Below, one piece after another: positions 31,948 through 43,960 of a stretch of 64,000 nucleotides of DNA. Position 1 is the stretch's first letter, and each line of letters starts with the position of its first letter. The DNA is from Ramazzottius varieornatus (Eukaryota; Tardigrada; Eutardigrada; Parachela; Ramazzottiidae). The notes below the pieces were generated by a model. That model was not told where the DNA came from and did not search any database. It was given only the letters and a program-made list of their open reading frames with translations. Location of the stretch: contig BDGG01000001.1 of assembly GCA_001949185.1 (NCBI GenBank), forward strand, positions 7,390,149 to 7,454,148, read 5' to 3'. A program made the position numbers and the translations under genes.

Positions 31948-33090
31948 TCACCACATTCTTGAGCGGAAGAAAGAAAGCACAGCACAACTAAACAGAACTC
32001 CATGGAACGAGAACAACTTCCGACTTTCCGATTTCTGATGGTCTCTGAAATTTCCAAAACGGGATTATTTTTAATTTTCGCCAAATGAGTTGGAAGTTCG
32101 GCAAACGAACTCTCAGACCAGTTTCCCAGGTGGCGCATGTTTTCAGCGTTATTGGCCAAGAGCTTGCGCCATTTGGACGAACGAGCTTTTCGACTGCGAG
32201 TATTTCTCAAAGTGGCGCACGTTGTTGGTGTTATTGGCTGAGTGCTCGCGCAACTTGAGAAAACAGTCTGGTCGCGTTTGTTTCCGGAACCATCAGATGA
32301 AGATTTGTCTTACATCAGCTTCCTTTCTCGACGAACCTCGATGAAGGCAGGAGCCACCGGTGTCTGTAATACAAAGTCCGCTGCATTTCCACTTTGTGAT
32401 TATTCTACGAGATGTTTATGTATGGATAAAACACCCACAGGATATTGACACAGTATTATCTTCTTTTGATCTCCCTCAGCGAGAACGTTCCTTTGGCCAT
32501 AAATTATCATCATTGTGTTCGAGTACAAGTACTCTTCACGTTTAGTGCCACAGCCGCGAATGGGTATCCTAAATTGGTACTCCGTGCTTCCGTTTCCCCA
32601 GAAAGAACATCCTCGGGTCTTGGGATCATTCTCCAACGCAACGCGACCCAGGAAGGGCTCGTCAAACATGAGATCCACCACTATTTCCGTTGTTTCGCAC
32701 GATATGCTGGCTGTAAAAATAGAAAAAGCGATTTGAAAGCATGACTATATATAAATGGCAACACATCGCAACTCGTCGATGCGCAAGTTGATGCGACAGT
32801 TGCAATGTCAAGTAAAGAAGTGGCTGGATAAAAGAAGTCCCATAGTTTTTGTACCATTGCTTCTGGTGTTGTTGTAGAGATCAACTGGTAAATGCAGAGA
32901 AATATTCGTCATGGAAAGCATCGATAGGTCCGTAGAGTTGTTCTCGAAGTCCAAAGCAGCGCATGTTATCCATATCTTCGAAAAACATATAAGCTTCGTG
33001 AACCAAAATGCAGATTAATTGCCGGAGAACCACCGTGGTACTTACTGAAGTTAACGATAGACACACGTTAAGGATTATCCATTCCTTCAT
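31948..33090 (-). CDS. Small ZP-N-domain membrane protein
   Basis: Four exons: 32886-33090, 32439-32710, 32314-32363 and 31948-32044, totalling 624 nt (207 aa) with consistent phases. The N-terminus (MKEWIILNVCLSLTS and on) is a likely signal peptide. The second exon encodes a ZP-N module with exactly four cysteines (SISCETTE, TRGCSFWG, IRGCGTKRE, ILCQYP); the CGT motif and the F-x-G strand are typical of ZP domains. No ZP-C half is present. The last exon has a hydrophobic stretch (LFSFHGVLFSCAVLSFF) followed by RSRMW, probably a C-terminal membrane segment. It sits head-to-tail with the larger ZP gene and shares the ZP-N layout, so the two may be old duplicates. The third-exon donor choice (GTGGGT at 32438) is inferred from phase. 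Confidence 0.75.
32093..32288. repeat. Foldback element, two cores
   Basis: The arm AGTTCGGCAAACGAACTCTC leads to cores CAGGTGGCGCATG / GCTTGCGCCATTTGG and AAAGTGGCGCACG / CTCGCGCAACTTGAG. The right arm ends GGTCGCGTTTGTTTCCGG. It lies in intron 32045-32313 of the small ZP gene. Confidence 0.85.
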
Positions 33091-34184
33091 GTCTGCAGCA
33101 TAATCGGCGGTAGTAGAGCTGCTGGTGCCGACGCGATCACTCGAGCTCTCAATGCACCCACATCATATGCGGAGGATTCTGATTTCTGTTCTTCGAAGTG
33201 GGTCACTAGCGTTACAAGCGTCTTATTACTGTTGAAACGAACGTGTTGTTTCTTTTGATGTTAGCTCGGACCCCACAATGGACGTACACTGCAGTAGAAA
33301 ATCTCTGTCGTCTATCACCTGAAGGTTCTTTGCCCGACCGTTCATCTTGTCTGTATGCTGAGCTATTCATACGTAACTTTACGACCAAAGTGTTTTCCGC
33401 CTTCGCGTATCAATACATACAGAACGCGTACCGGCGCTTCATTTACATGGCGTTAGTACTGTAGTGCTACCAAATTATCGCGCACTCAACCACGTGAACA
33501 GTGAATGATGCCCAGGGTGAGGTCATTGGGGCTACAATGATTCATCTGATCGTACTGGGCAACGATGACTCATCACGTGGTTGAGTGCGCGATAATTTGG
33601 TAGCACTACAGTAGCATAGAGCAGATGTGCGACTGTTCTTGGCACACCGATATTTGCACAGGCAAGAATGTACAGTACAACCAAGAAGCGCGGCTGCCGT
33701 AATCGATATCTATGAAGTCCGACCCTATCTTTACACGGACCGGGCCAGGCTGCAGGCCGAAACCAAATTTGGAGGTGTGCGGGGTCGTCGAGCTTTCCAT
33801 CTTCCAGCTCAACGCGGTTCCCGCGGTTTTCTTGAACCTCAAAGTGATTGTCATCCACTCATCGATCTATCAACGAATTTCAGACCAAACGCATTATTTG
33901 CGCTTACCTTTACAGACTGCATTTTTTTGCGCTTGACCCGAAGAAAAGAAGGAACTTTGCTGGCAGTTCGTTGTTCTCTTTGTTTCCTTCCAATAATTGT
34001 TGACGCATTTATTAGCCGGCAATTTCTAGTCGGACAAGGACAGGTAAAAGTTTTGGTTATCCAACTCTAGACAATCTTTGTGGTTAGTCTACCAAATTGA
34101 CTGCAGGATTGTCACTGTGTACATTTAAAGACTCTTGGCACATAGACCGTCATGAATACATCGACATCTTCGTAAAACATCAAA
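33091..34184. other. Spacer between the two ZP genes
   Basis: About 1.1 kb. It contains the 41-bp inverted repeat annotated separately. A minus-strand open stretch at 33614-33860 (with FGLQPGPVRVKIGSDFIDI) looks coding-like and could be a stray exon, but it matches no family I know and has no clear partner exons, so I do not call a gene. Confidence 0.4.
33457..33613. repeat. Foldback element with perfect 41-bp inverted repeats
   Basis: The arm at 33457-33497, beginning TACTGTAGTGCTACCAAATT, is repeated exactly in reverse complement at 33573-33613. The 75-bp centre is itself partly self-complementary (GATGCCCAG / CTGGGCAACGATG). The perfect arms imply a recent MITE-like insertion. It differs from the GTGGCGCAC family. 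Confidence 0.85.
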
Positions 34185-37100
34185 TCACAACTCTTGCTGA
34201 CTCTCCTCTTCCAACTCCCTCACCGCCGTCACCCTCGTCCTCCTTTCCCCGCGGTACGTCCTGGCGCTTCTCGTCGGTTCGCTGACGCCACTTTCCTCAA
34301 AGTACTCTGATACCTGCGAGTCTCTCCTAGCCGTCGACCCCAACCAACTACTCCCTGCATCCGAGCTCGTCACTGAGCCTCTTTGCACCATCCTGGGTAC
34401 ATCCTCCGTCAGTTCCGACAGCGCCCTTTCCGCCGAACTGGGCGTCAACGTCGAGCTGGTCTCGACATCATTCAAGTCTCGCGGTGGCGTCAACCTGGTG
34501 AACCACTCGGGTTGTGGCTCGATAAACTCTCGGTCACCGGGATGGGGACGTGGGAGGTCGAGGGTGATGATGAAGACGCGAATGATGATGGTCCAGGACG
34601 TTTCTACGAAGTACGTGTCGTAGGGCGGGGTGTAGCGGATGTAGTAGAGATCGTAGACGGTGCGGACACGGGTGATGACCAGCTGGAAGTCTTCGTCGTA
34701 GAGAACCAGGTCGCGCAGTCGGTCGATGTCGTCGAGGGGCAGAATGTCCTTGTCGGGGACGGGACCGCCGTCTTCGGACTGAAATTCGTAGATAGTGCGG
34801 TACAGCTCGTCCCATTCCAGTGGTCGACGGGGAGCGTTGCCTTGGTGGAAGGGATGGTAGGTAGGAATGGCACCAGCGATAATCGGCTTAGTTCCTAAAA
34901 CAATCCAACTTTAATCAAAGTCGAAGAAATTCGTGGAACAATCGATCTGTGGAGAAATATCGTAGAGATATGTCCAGACCGCTTCCCTCGTTGACACTGA
35001 AACGTGCTTGAACAGACAGCAAGAGCATTACACAGCCTACCGAACGATGGTGGAGCCATCCTGGTCTCTCGAGTGGTGGAACTTTGCGTGGTGGTTCTTG
35101 TGGTAGTTGCAGGCTCTGTAAAGAAACAATCAAGTCAATCCATGAAGGACTGTTTTTTGGCCATGCATGTTAGTGCCATATGATACCGCAATTTTATCCC
35201 GAGCTGGGAAATTACGGGATGACTGCCTACCGCTGAAGATTGGTCGTGGTATGGTTGTCGGACGATGTATGGAATATTCCCTCAACGTCTCCGTGCTTCT
35301 CGACGGCCTTGCCAGAGTGCTGCCCTCGGGTGAGTTTCCGGTGCCTGTAGAAAAATTAATAGACTTGGCTGTTCGAGCTCGCATGGCAGCTTGTTTGGGT
35401 ACGAAATTTCGGGGCTCTATCGGGACGAACCTGAGCTAGCTGGGGGTGTTCCCGCATCAATTTGCTTTTGAATATCCCTTGTCATGGTGCTAGTGTAGGT
35501 GTCGGTTTGCGTCATGGGGTAGTCGGGAGGGTAGTCCGGACTGATGCTCACTTCTGTTTCAAAACAGACTTGTATCACATAATGGAATGTTTGTCTGTTA
35601 CTGAGAAAGAAGGCTAACAATTATGTTTCAAGTTTGCCTACCGCGTGGAGTGATTCCCTCGATGTCATACAGATCTCGTCTGGAAGTTTCACGATAGGTT
35701 CGAGATGTGGTTGATGGACGCTGAGGACCCGTTGGTCCGGGTCCTGAGTACAGATCGTACTGCTTCCTGGTCTCTTGTCGATTCGTTATGTCCGTTCTAT
35801 CGACAATTTCTGGAAAAAATGGGGCCGTTAAAAAGCCAGGAGTAGTAGTATCAATAATAATTTGTGAGCTCGGCAAATCGAACTCGACAAGAATATTTTC
35901 CCAAGTGGCGCGTTTTGTCAGTGTTAGTTGCCAAACGCTTCCACTACTTCCTGAACAAAAATCTGGACGACTTTGTTTGGGTTTGCATAGGTTAGGTTCG
36001 CGAACTAGAGTGTTGGGCATACCCGGTGAGAACAGGCGGCCCGAATAAATTCTCTCGTCCCGTGTGACCGTAGACGTGGTGGTTGTCTGTGGTCCCGGGT
36101 AAGGAGCGGCATCGTAGTCTCGTCTAATGTCCGTATCGCGAGTCGTCCTCGTGGTCGTTGTAGGACCAGGACCTGGACGTCTCGATGGAAGCTGATCCGA
36201 AAACTCGTTGTACCTATCGATGTTGGTTACTGTCGTTGTCGAGGTCCTCGTAGTCGGTCCTGAGAAAAAGAGCTGCTGTGAGAACCACTCTGAGAACATG
36301 AAGGCAGTAGTCTAGCATGAGCTGACTACTGCCTTTCCCCGATAAGGAATATCGGGGAAAGAAGACTGGAGAGGGAATGAATAATTCTGCGTGTCAAACC
36401 CAACAGTCTGAATATTAACTTCGAGAATGCGAATTACTTACATACGCGAGTACTGATATCACTTTTCTCTTTTTTTAGATGATTGATTGGTTGCATATAC
36501 CACTGGGTTTTCCCTCGCTACTCGTACCTGGCTGTGTGGGAGGAAATCTTTGGTACTCTCGCCTATCCTCACTCGTCCTCGTCGTAGTGGTCTGCGGAGC
36601 TCTTTGAGGAGGCGGATACATTTCGTAATCCCTCTCGATGTTCGTTTCGGTGACAGTGCGGGTAGTTGTTATCGGTTTCGGTGCGGGTTGGGGTCGTGGT
36701 GGATAATACTCCACACTTCGTTCAATATCGGTTTCCGTCGTGGTCGCCGTGATGGGTTTAGGCGGCGGCTGCCGACGTGGTGGATAAAACTCAACACTCT
36801 GTTCGATGTCCGTTTCGGTCGTGGTTGTTGTGATGGGTGCGGGTGGCTGTCTTGGTGGCTGGCGGACTGGACCTCTCGGTCTCGGGTACACTTCAAAGTC
36901 CCGTTCGATGTTGGTTTCGGTGACTGTCTGGGTAGTTGTGACGGGTCGCGGAGGATATCTTTGGTCTATTTGCATACGGTCATCTGACCGTCCTAAAAGG
37001 ACGAAAGAGACCAGCTGAATTTTGCAGAAACAGTACAGTATTCATTCTGGGTGAAGTGTACTACACGGTCAAGTGCTGCTGTCCGAAGGCAACATAACGC

Positions 37101-39297
37101 ACTTTCTGCGATTTCCTGCCGATTTCAACCACGTAAGTGGAGAAAAACTTGTCACTTAAGGTATGCGTAGCGTTACTGTAAGTCTGTAATTTCAGTTAAC
37201 TTACGCGTGATCGGTGGTTCAGCAGGCGGGAAATACCGCTCTTCGGTTTCTTCGATGACGGTTGTTTCCGTCGTTGTATCGAGCGGATCTAAAGAGATTC
37301 AGGGAGCATCAATAAGTTACCGGTATATCCGGTTAGCATAAACGTGGACATGGTACGTCACTTACAGAACGGTCGCCGAGGAGGAGCAGGTAACGGCGGT
37401 TGGCGTTTTGGCACAGCGCGTAAAATCAGCTCATTCTCAAGCGACTCCACCACCGAATGGGTTTCCGTCTCCATTTCTGTCGTCAGAGGTTTCGGCGGAG
37501 GCCGCGGTGGAGGCTTGGCCGGTAGCATCGGTATCACCGATCTCGTGATACTCTCATCACTGAGTACCGACACACTACGCATATCATACTGATGCTCCGG
37601 AGACCTCACTGGCGGTGGCGGCTGTTGCGGAATGCGACTAGCCACTAGCGCATGTTCCAACTCCGTCTCTGTGATATCGGTTCTGCAAAATTGCAACGAA
37701 AAGATAATACCACAAATATACAGAATGCATTCTTTGGAAGCTGGGCAAACATACTCGACAAGATAGCGTTCTTCAAGTGGCGCATGTTTGTACTGTTTAG
37801 GGCTAGCAGCGTGCACCACTTTGAAACTTGATCAGGCTGTTTTCCCAAGTGACGCACCTGAAATAGTGCGCCAACTGGGAAAGCAGTCTTATCGAGTCTG
37901 TTTGCCCAGCTCCCTTTTATCAGACCTTGTTTCTCGTTGGAAATCTTGGAACTGTCCCGGAGGTGGTAGATTTAGTGGCGAAGGCGGTCTCGCGGGAATA
38001 GGTGGTGCAAACACAACTGTGTGTTCAACGTCATGATCCGTGATAGTATCCCGAGTCTCGCTCTCGCCTTCAGCGATCTCCGAGCTGGGTGGAAGTGACG
38101 ACGGAACGTTCATCGAAGCTTCTTGAAGTTCGTACCCTCGTGTATGCTGCAAGACGTGGGGTATCCGCATGATTTCCCCTTCAGGAACCACCGGGACGAT
38201 AGGGTAGTCTTCCAGGTGCTGGAGCAGCCCGGACTCACTGGCGTCACTGACGGACGTGGCGGCACGCGGGAGGATGAAGGGGACGGTGGTGCCGGAGAGC
38301 TTCATGACATCGGGCTGTTCAATCAGGACACCCTCGCTCTCGACGACTTTGGCCCGGCGACGACGGATGAAGGCCCAACCGCAGCAGAGGCCGAGGAGGA
38401 GGAGACCCAAAAAGAGGACAGCGGCGATGATCAGCAGCAGCTCCAGCTCGCTGACGCTGGGAGCCGGTACTGGTGGAATGGCAGCGGGAATTCTGAAAAG
38501 AAAAAGTTCTGTGATGTTTTTGCGTTGGTTCTTTCGTTGACCAAACCTCAGTGCGACCATCGGAATAAGTACAATAACGTAGAGAAACGGAGCGTTGATC
38601 CTTCTTTAGCCTGCTTTCACCCCTCTTTGTTCCGTGAGAGCGCATTACTTACTAACCTCACCAAACTTAATGTATGACATGACAAATTTCGCTCAAATCC
38701 GATCTATTTGCTAATTCTTGAATTCAGAAGTCCCTAGTTCCCTATGAGCACTCGTATTTATTAGCAAAATAATGTTTTGAAGTTGTGTTGCAGGCAGTGA
38801 GGACACTTACGGCGGGACAATGGGAACAATGGGAGGCACGACCGGTGGAGGATAGCGACACAAGACCGTCTTCCGTTCGTCACCCAGCAGGATGGCATCA
38901 GTATTTCCATAACGAATCTGGATGGTGTTCTCGAACTCACGAAGGTTGATCTGACGCGTACCGCATTGCTTCAACGGAATCGGGTATTGATAGGTGGTCA
39001 ACCCCGTCCCAAATAGCCAGCAGGCTGTGTCAGCTGCGTTGTTCTCCAGAAAGATCTTCCCACGAAACGGCTCGGCGAAGGTGAAGTTGACCATCATCCT
39101 GGACGACTCACAGGTAAGATCGGCTACCAAAGTAAGACATCATGGATGAAACAGGGCACGTTAAACTAGAGAACTTTCGAAGGAATGCATTCCGTAATCC
39201 CACCTGTTGATCGGACCGTGTTGATCTGACTTTTCAGGCCGGCCAGCGCGTCAATCAAGTTTGGAGCTGGATCTTGTGCCCCTGCGAGATGCATGAC
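34185..39297 (-). CDS. ZP-N-domain single-pass membrane protein with long Pro/Thr repeat tail (5' exon missing)
   Basis: Visible exons: 39204-39297, 38811-39123, 37926-38492, 37366-37682, 37205-37288, 36528-36992, 36023-36259, 35642-35809, 35431-35553, 35231-35344, 35041-35115 and 34185-34894. Together they give 3,267 nt, exactly 1,089 codons, with matching phases. The first visible exon begins in frame with VMHLAGAQDPAP, which looks like the end of a signal peptide whose ATG lies further upstream and was not found. A four-cysteine ZP-N module follows (LTCESS, TACWLF, KQCGTRQ, VLCRYP), then a Pro-rich stalk, a transmembrane helix (ELELLLIIAAVLFLGLLLLG) and the stop-transfer RRRRAK. About 850 cytoplasmic residues come next, including tandem units of the form TTTTETDIERSVEYYPPRP in exons 5-9. 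ZP-N modules mediate extracellular polymerisation; the tail has no known domain. Its many YPP/PPR motifs suggest SH3 or WW partners (inference). Confidence 0.85.
35865..35988. repeat. Foldback element, single core with one degraded half
   Basis: GAGCTCGGCAAATCGAACTC opens, CCCAAGTGGCGCGTTTTG starts the core and GACGACTTTGTTTGGG closes. The GTGCGCCACTT half is degraded. It lies in intron 35810-36022 of the large ZP gene. Confidence 0.75.
36301..36362. repeat. Two adjacent short hairpins
   Basis: AAGGCAGTAGTC pairs with GACTACTGCCTT, then CTTTCCCCGAT pairs with ATCGGGGAAAG. The stems share the bases CTT at their junction. They lie in intron 36260-36527 of the large ZP gene and are unrelated to the GTGGCGCAC family. 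Confidence 0.6.
37737..37914. repeat. Foldback element, two cores
   Basis: AAGCTGGGCAAACATACTCG opens. Cores CAAGTGGCGCATG / GCGTGCACCACTTTG and CAAGTGACGCACC / TAGTGCGCCAACTGG follow. GAGTCTGTTTGCCCAGCTCC closes. It lies in intron 37683-37925 of the large ZP gene. Confidence 0.87.
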
Positions 39298-42200
39298 CTA
39301 GAGGGAACATCCTTGTGAACATGGGGATTCTTAATCAGACAATACAGTGACAGTCTCGAGGAGACATCCCATCTTGAAGTCAAAAGAGGTCGAAAAGCGG
39401 AAACGACGAAATTTCTGGTGGAGTGTCATTCACAGTGGCGCATTACGTCATCGCGCTGATGCGACCGCAGTGACATCACACCGTGTCCCGTCTCATGACA
39501 ACTGCAAAGACAACTCGACGATTTACCAGAAAGATGCAGAACCATGCTCCCTTGGACAACTCCATCGCTCGAGGCAATCGCGGTCTCATTTTGGAACCTG
39601 GAAAAAAGACGAAACTAAAATATTACAGCGCTAAGGCTGTTGAGCTGCTGGCGTCGAATGGTTAATCCGTCTAATCGTCCCAAATTACCCACTCTTTTCG
39701 CCTTCAGCACGGGTTAATCCCTGGACAAATCCGCTAAACAGCCATAAGCAGACAGTCTCACATTCACAAAAGTTGAGAACCCGGAATGAATATTCATACG
39801 GTAAGTAGAGACATTGGCTACATTGTTCTCGTGTAACCGGAAGAGGTAGGTGCTACCATAAAACCGAAGGTGCAACCTGGCTCACGGTCTTGCGCTACAC
39901 CAAGCACCTTGCATGCTGATGTCGGAAATCCAATCAGCACAGCAACAAGCTACACAAGCAGCAGCTACAGGCTTACAGTATCGAGCCCTGGGTTAACATC
40001 CGTCTACGGTACTTTGCGCGCGCAGTCGTTTCCTCGTTACTGACATGTAATTAGTGCAGGTAGACATTCATAGGAGTTCTTGACTCGTGCCACGACTTTC
40101 CGCTGTAATTTACCTGCAAATTTTAGCTAATGGTGCTGACTGTGTTATAGGAAAAGCCATTGCGCGAAGAAATTAGCCAGCTGTTGGTAAACGGTCGTCA
40201 GAAGTTCCCTATAAGGAAAGTCTGTGGCAGACTCGCAAGGTTCGTACGGTTCGTCGACATATTTCTGGTCAGGGCTATGCAATTATGACGCCACCGTATG
40301 CCTGATTAATGCGACTGTTATTTTCCGTCGCTTTGGCAGGTACTTCGATGGCTGGCTAAAGACTCTACACGTAAGGTTTGAAACTTCAAAGTGTAGTAAT
40401 AACAAGCAGCGAAGCAAAACGACCATTTGTTTAAAGGCAGTTTTGTCCCTTGCCGATACCGATGGCTGTCCAACAGTCTGTCTTGTCGGAGAGAGATATT
40501 GTTGGGCAATTGTATCAGACAATGCCGGTGGACACTCGCAGTCAACAGGTGTCTGTTGTACAAAAACAACACTAGCCTGTCGCACGACCGCTGTTCATTA
40601 ACGAAGAACTCCAAGTAAAAAGCAGTTGAGTTAGTCTTTTCTTATGTTATTTTTAATGAAGAGAAAGCAGGAAGCATACAATTATACCATCTGAACTGAA
40701 TTTTTGTTAAAATTAAGACATAATGGAACTTGACGAGCAGCCTCGAAATTTTACTTAAGTGGCGCGTGTTGTCATTGTCATTGGTCGGAAAGGTGCGCCA
40801 CTTGAGACAGCAACGTTCCGGTCCTGTTCCGAAATTATTATATCAGATTTACGAATTTGCCAAGTTTTTCTGCAGGAGTAAGACTTGTTGAACTGAGTTT
40901 CGAAACAGATAGAAGAACTTGTTTGATTTTTCTGCGAATTAGGCGGAAGCTTTCGTGTGAACGTCTGTTGCAAACAAATTTCAAACAATACCTTTGTTGT
41001 TTTACACAGGATCTGCGAGCTATTGATACCGACCGCATGATGTAAAGAAAATACATAGACGAGTTTTCTGAGTGTTTGAGGACGAGCTGGGAAGAGACAA
41101 ATGTTGCTGATCAAAACATATCTCTGTTTCAAAATATACAGGGTGCTGGAGCACATAAAGAAAAACTCTTCATGTGGTGGGTTTTTCTTGCGTGAAAAAG
41201 TGCCAAGTCGTCGAACTTCATCGCCACTTTTCCAAATCATTAAAATCCTACACTCGTTCGCATTGCCTGACTCGAACGCTGCTCAGTCTTTTCGTAAAAG
41301 TTTTTGCATTTTCCTCGATTCATCCGCTTAAAATATAATAAAAGATCTGAACAAAATAACCAGATCTCCGCATCGAAAATCAACAAATCAAGTTTAACTA
41401 CTGTTTTGGCTCTTTCGAAAAATCTTTTCTGTTGAATTCAAACTTTATTTTAATAGACGTTGAGAACAAATATCAGCCTGAGTTGGGAAGTGGAAATTAG
41501 CGACGTCATCCTCATTGTTGAAGAGGACAATTGGCATATTAAGTAAATCATCATGACGATCTCGACATGATGAATGTCGCTGTCAAGTACCTTACGGAAT
41601 CTTCACACGAATAATATGCTCTTCCGTGAGCTTTCTAGGTCAGTAAGTTTTGTTGGAAATAATCGAGTCAAAACAAGCAGAATTAGGTTATAAAAAAAGT
41701 CTGACAAGCCGAGCCTCGCTGCTCTTCGGCCACCTGCCAAAAAGACTCAAGCTACACAACACTGAAGCAACGACTAACTTTATCGAGGAACGGCTTAATA
41801 TCACGCAAAGATTTCCATCTGAGAATTACCCGTAGCAGGGAACGTGACGAGTAAAGAGAAGCGAAATCCTGTCGGTTTTTTTACGAATTTTTTACGTCTG
41901 TGGCCGCACTTACGTCTTTTCTTTGGTCTGTGCGCGCGTGGTTATTCCAGTTGTAGAAGGGTTTATTGTGACCACATTATATTATTCCAGATATCTTGAT
42001 TCCGATGGATGCGGCGTACGATGCTGAAGAGGAATTTCCACAGATATCACAGCAAGATTAATCAAGAAGTGAATAATCCCTTGGGTGGTGTTGCTGCCCG
42101 ACGCCAACGACCAGCCCGCATGCGCCCACAGTTTCGATTTCAGCGTCGTTTTGAAACTTGACTAATGCATATATTGTTATTTAGGCGGTACTTCGCATCA

Positions 42201-43090
42201 TAACGATGGCTGGCGTCGCTGACTTCCATAACAGTAGGCGAGCAGAACCACGAGGAAAGTATGAGTTTGTCCCTTCCGGGCATGCATGGCTCTCTGTGCG
42301 ACGTTCGGCTCACAATGCGCCATGCTGGAAAACGTCCATTAAAATCAGATTGAATTCTGTCGGCACAGTACAACACACAGAGAAGAATATGACCGTATAT
42401 GTTGTGATGATCTAATTCGGAAATATCAAACTACTGACTTGAGCGTTCTCGGGCGTTGTACTAAAATCCAAACTGTACCTGCTGATGTGTTCGACAGGTG
42501 GGGAAACTGACAAACAGATTGTGCAAGGGTGTACCATCACGCTAGACTACCTTAAACAAAAGTACCGGCCATGAATGCATTTGTCCGTGAACGGTTCATC
42601 ACACTTTACAACAGCAGCCAGAAAAGCTGGTTCCGCAAGGAAGCCTTGCACGACCGAAGACACATTCACATCTCCGTCCTTCTTTGTTAGATACTCCTCC
42701 TTCGCTCAAGTCGCGCATACGTCACTGCGGCACCATGCTAAGCTAAGGCACCGCTGTGAGGCTTTGCGCGAAGTGATGTGGGTACTGGTTAGTCTATCCA
42801 GTATTGTATTCAGTGTTTGTTACATACAGCGCGCGTCAGTGGGATTTCAAGCATGACGGCACGGTCAGACTACCGGCAACTTTAATGATGATTGGAGATT
42901 CAGAAGTCTTCTTCTTTCACAGATAAACAAAAACTGAAATGAGATACCACACCCGAAATACTAGTTTTTACAATGAGGGAGAAAGGTCGTTGAACACTAA
43001 TGACTTTGCGCTCATTTAAGGCGGAGTCCGGGCAGTAGGAAATTTTGGAACACCAAAGAATATCTGCTGGAGGACCAATCGGGTATTTTT
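39298..43090. other. Intergenic or long first-intron region of the large ZP gene
   Basis: About 3.8 kb. The missing signal-peptide exon of the large ZP gene should lie here on the minus strand, but I could not place it. Apart from one foldback core at 40750-40830 and an isolated TACAGGGTG transposon-like end near 41137, I see only short unconvincing frames. Confidence 0.5.
40750..40830. repeat. Foldback element, core only
   Basis: CTTAAGTGGCGCGTGTTGTC faces GAAAGGTGCGCCACTTGAG with a loop that includes CATTGG. There are no outer arms. Confidence 0.75.
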
Positions 43091-43960
43091 CTACAGGACT
43101 GCGTTGGAGATTGAAGTGGTGGTAGTCATCAGTCTGTCCTTGCACTCTGGGTCGTAGACGATAATCTTTTCCTTAGGAGAGACTGGGTGTTCCACTCGCG
43201 CGCAGCACAGGCTGTCTTCGGTCAAGATGGACGGAGCAGGCCCTTTCAAGACCTGACGAGGTCCGTAGGAGTTTTGCGAGCTGTATGCCAACGAGAAGAC
43301 ACCGACGCGAAGTCCCGGAGATGAGAGTGGTTGGTTGTATCGGCGACCTGCAAAATATAGAAAGTCATCTCCAGCGCATTTTTCTCACTAATCTTCCTAG
43401 AAAAGTCGGTCTGATTCTTTGGTCTAGTGGTTTAACTAGTAAATAGGTATAAGATGTGAGTAGTAGTAACTGTACGATGGTATAGTTCGTCAAGATGATC
43501 CCCTAGTTCTCCATGATTTCTTGGGCGGCTAGGAAACTGTCTTTTGATTTGCCCCAGGGCACGTTTAAGACGACGGTGTACACGATAAAAAGTCGGACTT
43601 ACACATTTCGCTGCCAATGGAGACGGAGGTTTCGTTCAGGACGGTGGACAGTTGGGCGTTCTTCCCCATGAACTTCAAACCCATCTCGCGACAAAAGTCA
43701 GGACAGTCAGCAGTGCGCTTCTTGCAGTCCTGGTCCAGGTTGCACGAGGCATATCGTCGGTAGGCCAGCGACATCAGCTTGACTCCAGGCGAAGTCCCAT
43801 TCTCCAGAGTGTGGATGGTGCAGACACAACGAGGAAAGGCAAAACCTGAGCGATCCAGTTCTTTGACTGACCGTTCCAGCGTCCGTAGGGAAGGAATGGC
43901 TCCATGGGCAAGACTGGCGACGGTCGCTAACACGCACACTGGGATCACGGAGGAAAGCAT
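43091..43960 (-). CDS. Secreted Cys-rich protein, family not recognised
   Basis: Two exons (43603-43960 and 43091-43347) give 615 nt and 204 aa with matching phase. The start at 43960 places a clean signal peptide (MLSSVIPVCVLATVASLAHG) at the N-terminus; an in-frame ATG 84 bp upstream would bury it. The mature protein has ten cysteines (RCVC, SCNLDQDC, DCPDFC, MC, LCC, EC), enough for five disulfides, and two N-glycosylation sites (NGT, NET). There is no membrane segment. The spacing does not match a family I know, so it may be lineage-restricted. It is probably extracellular; its role is unknown. Confidence 0.75.
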
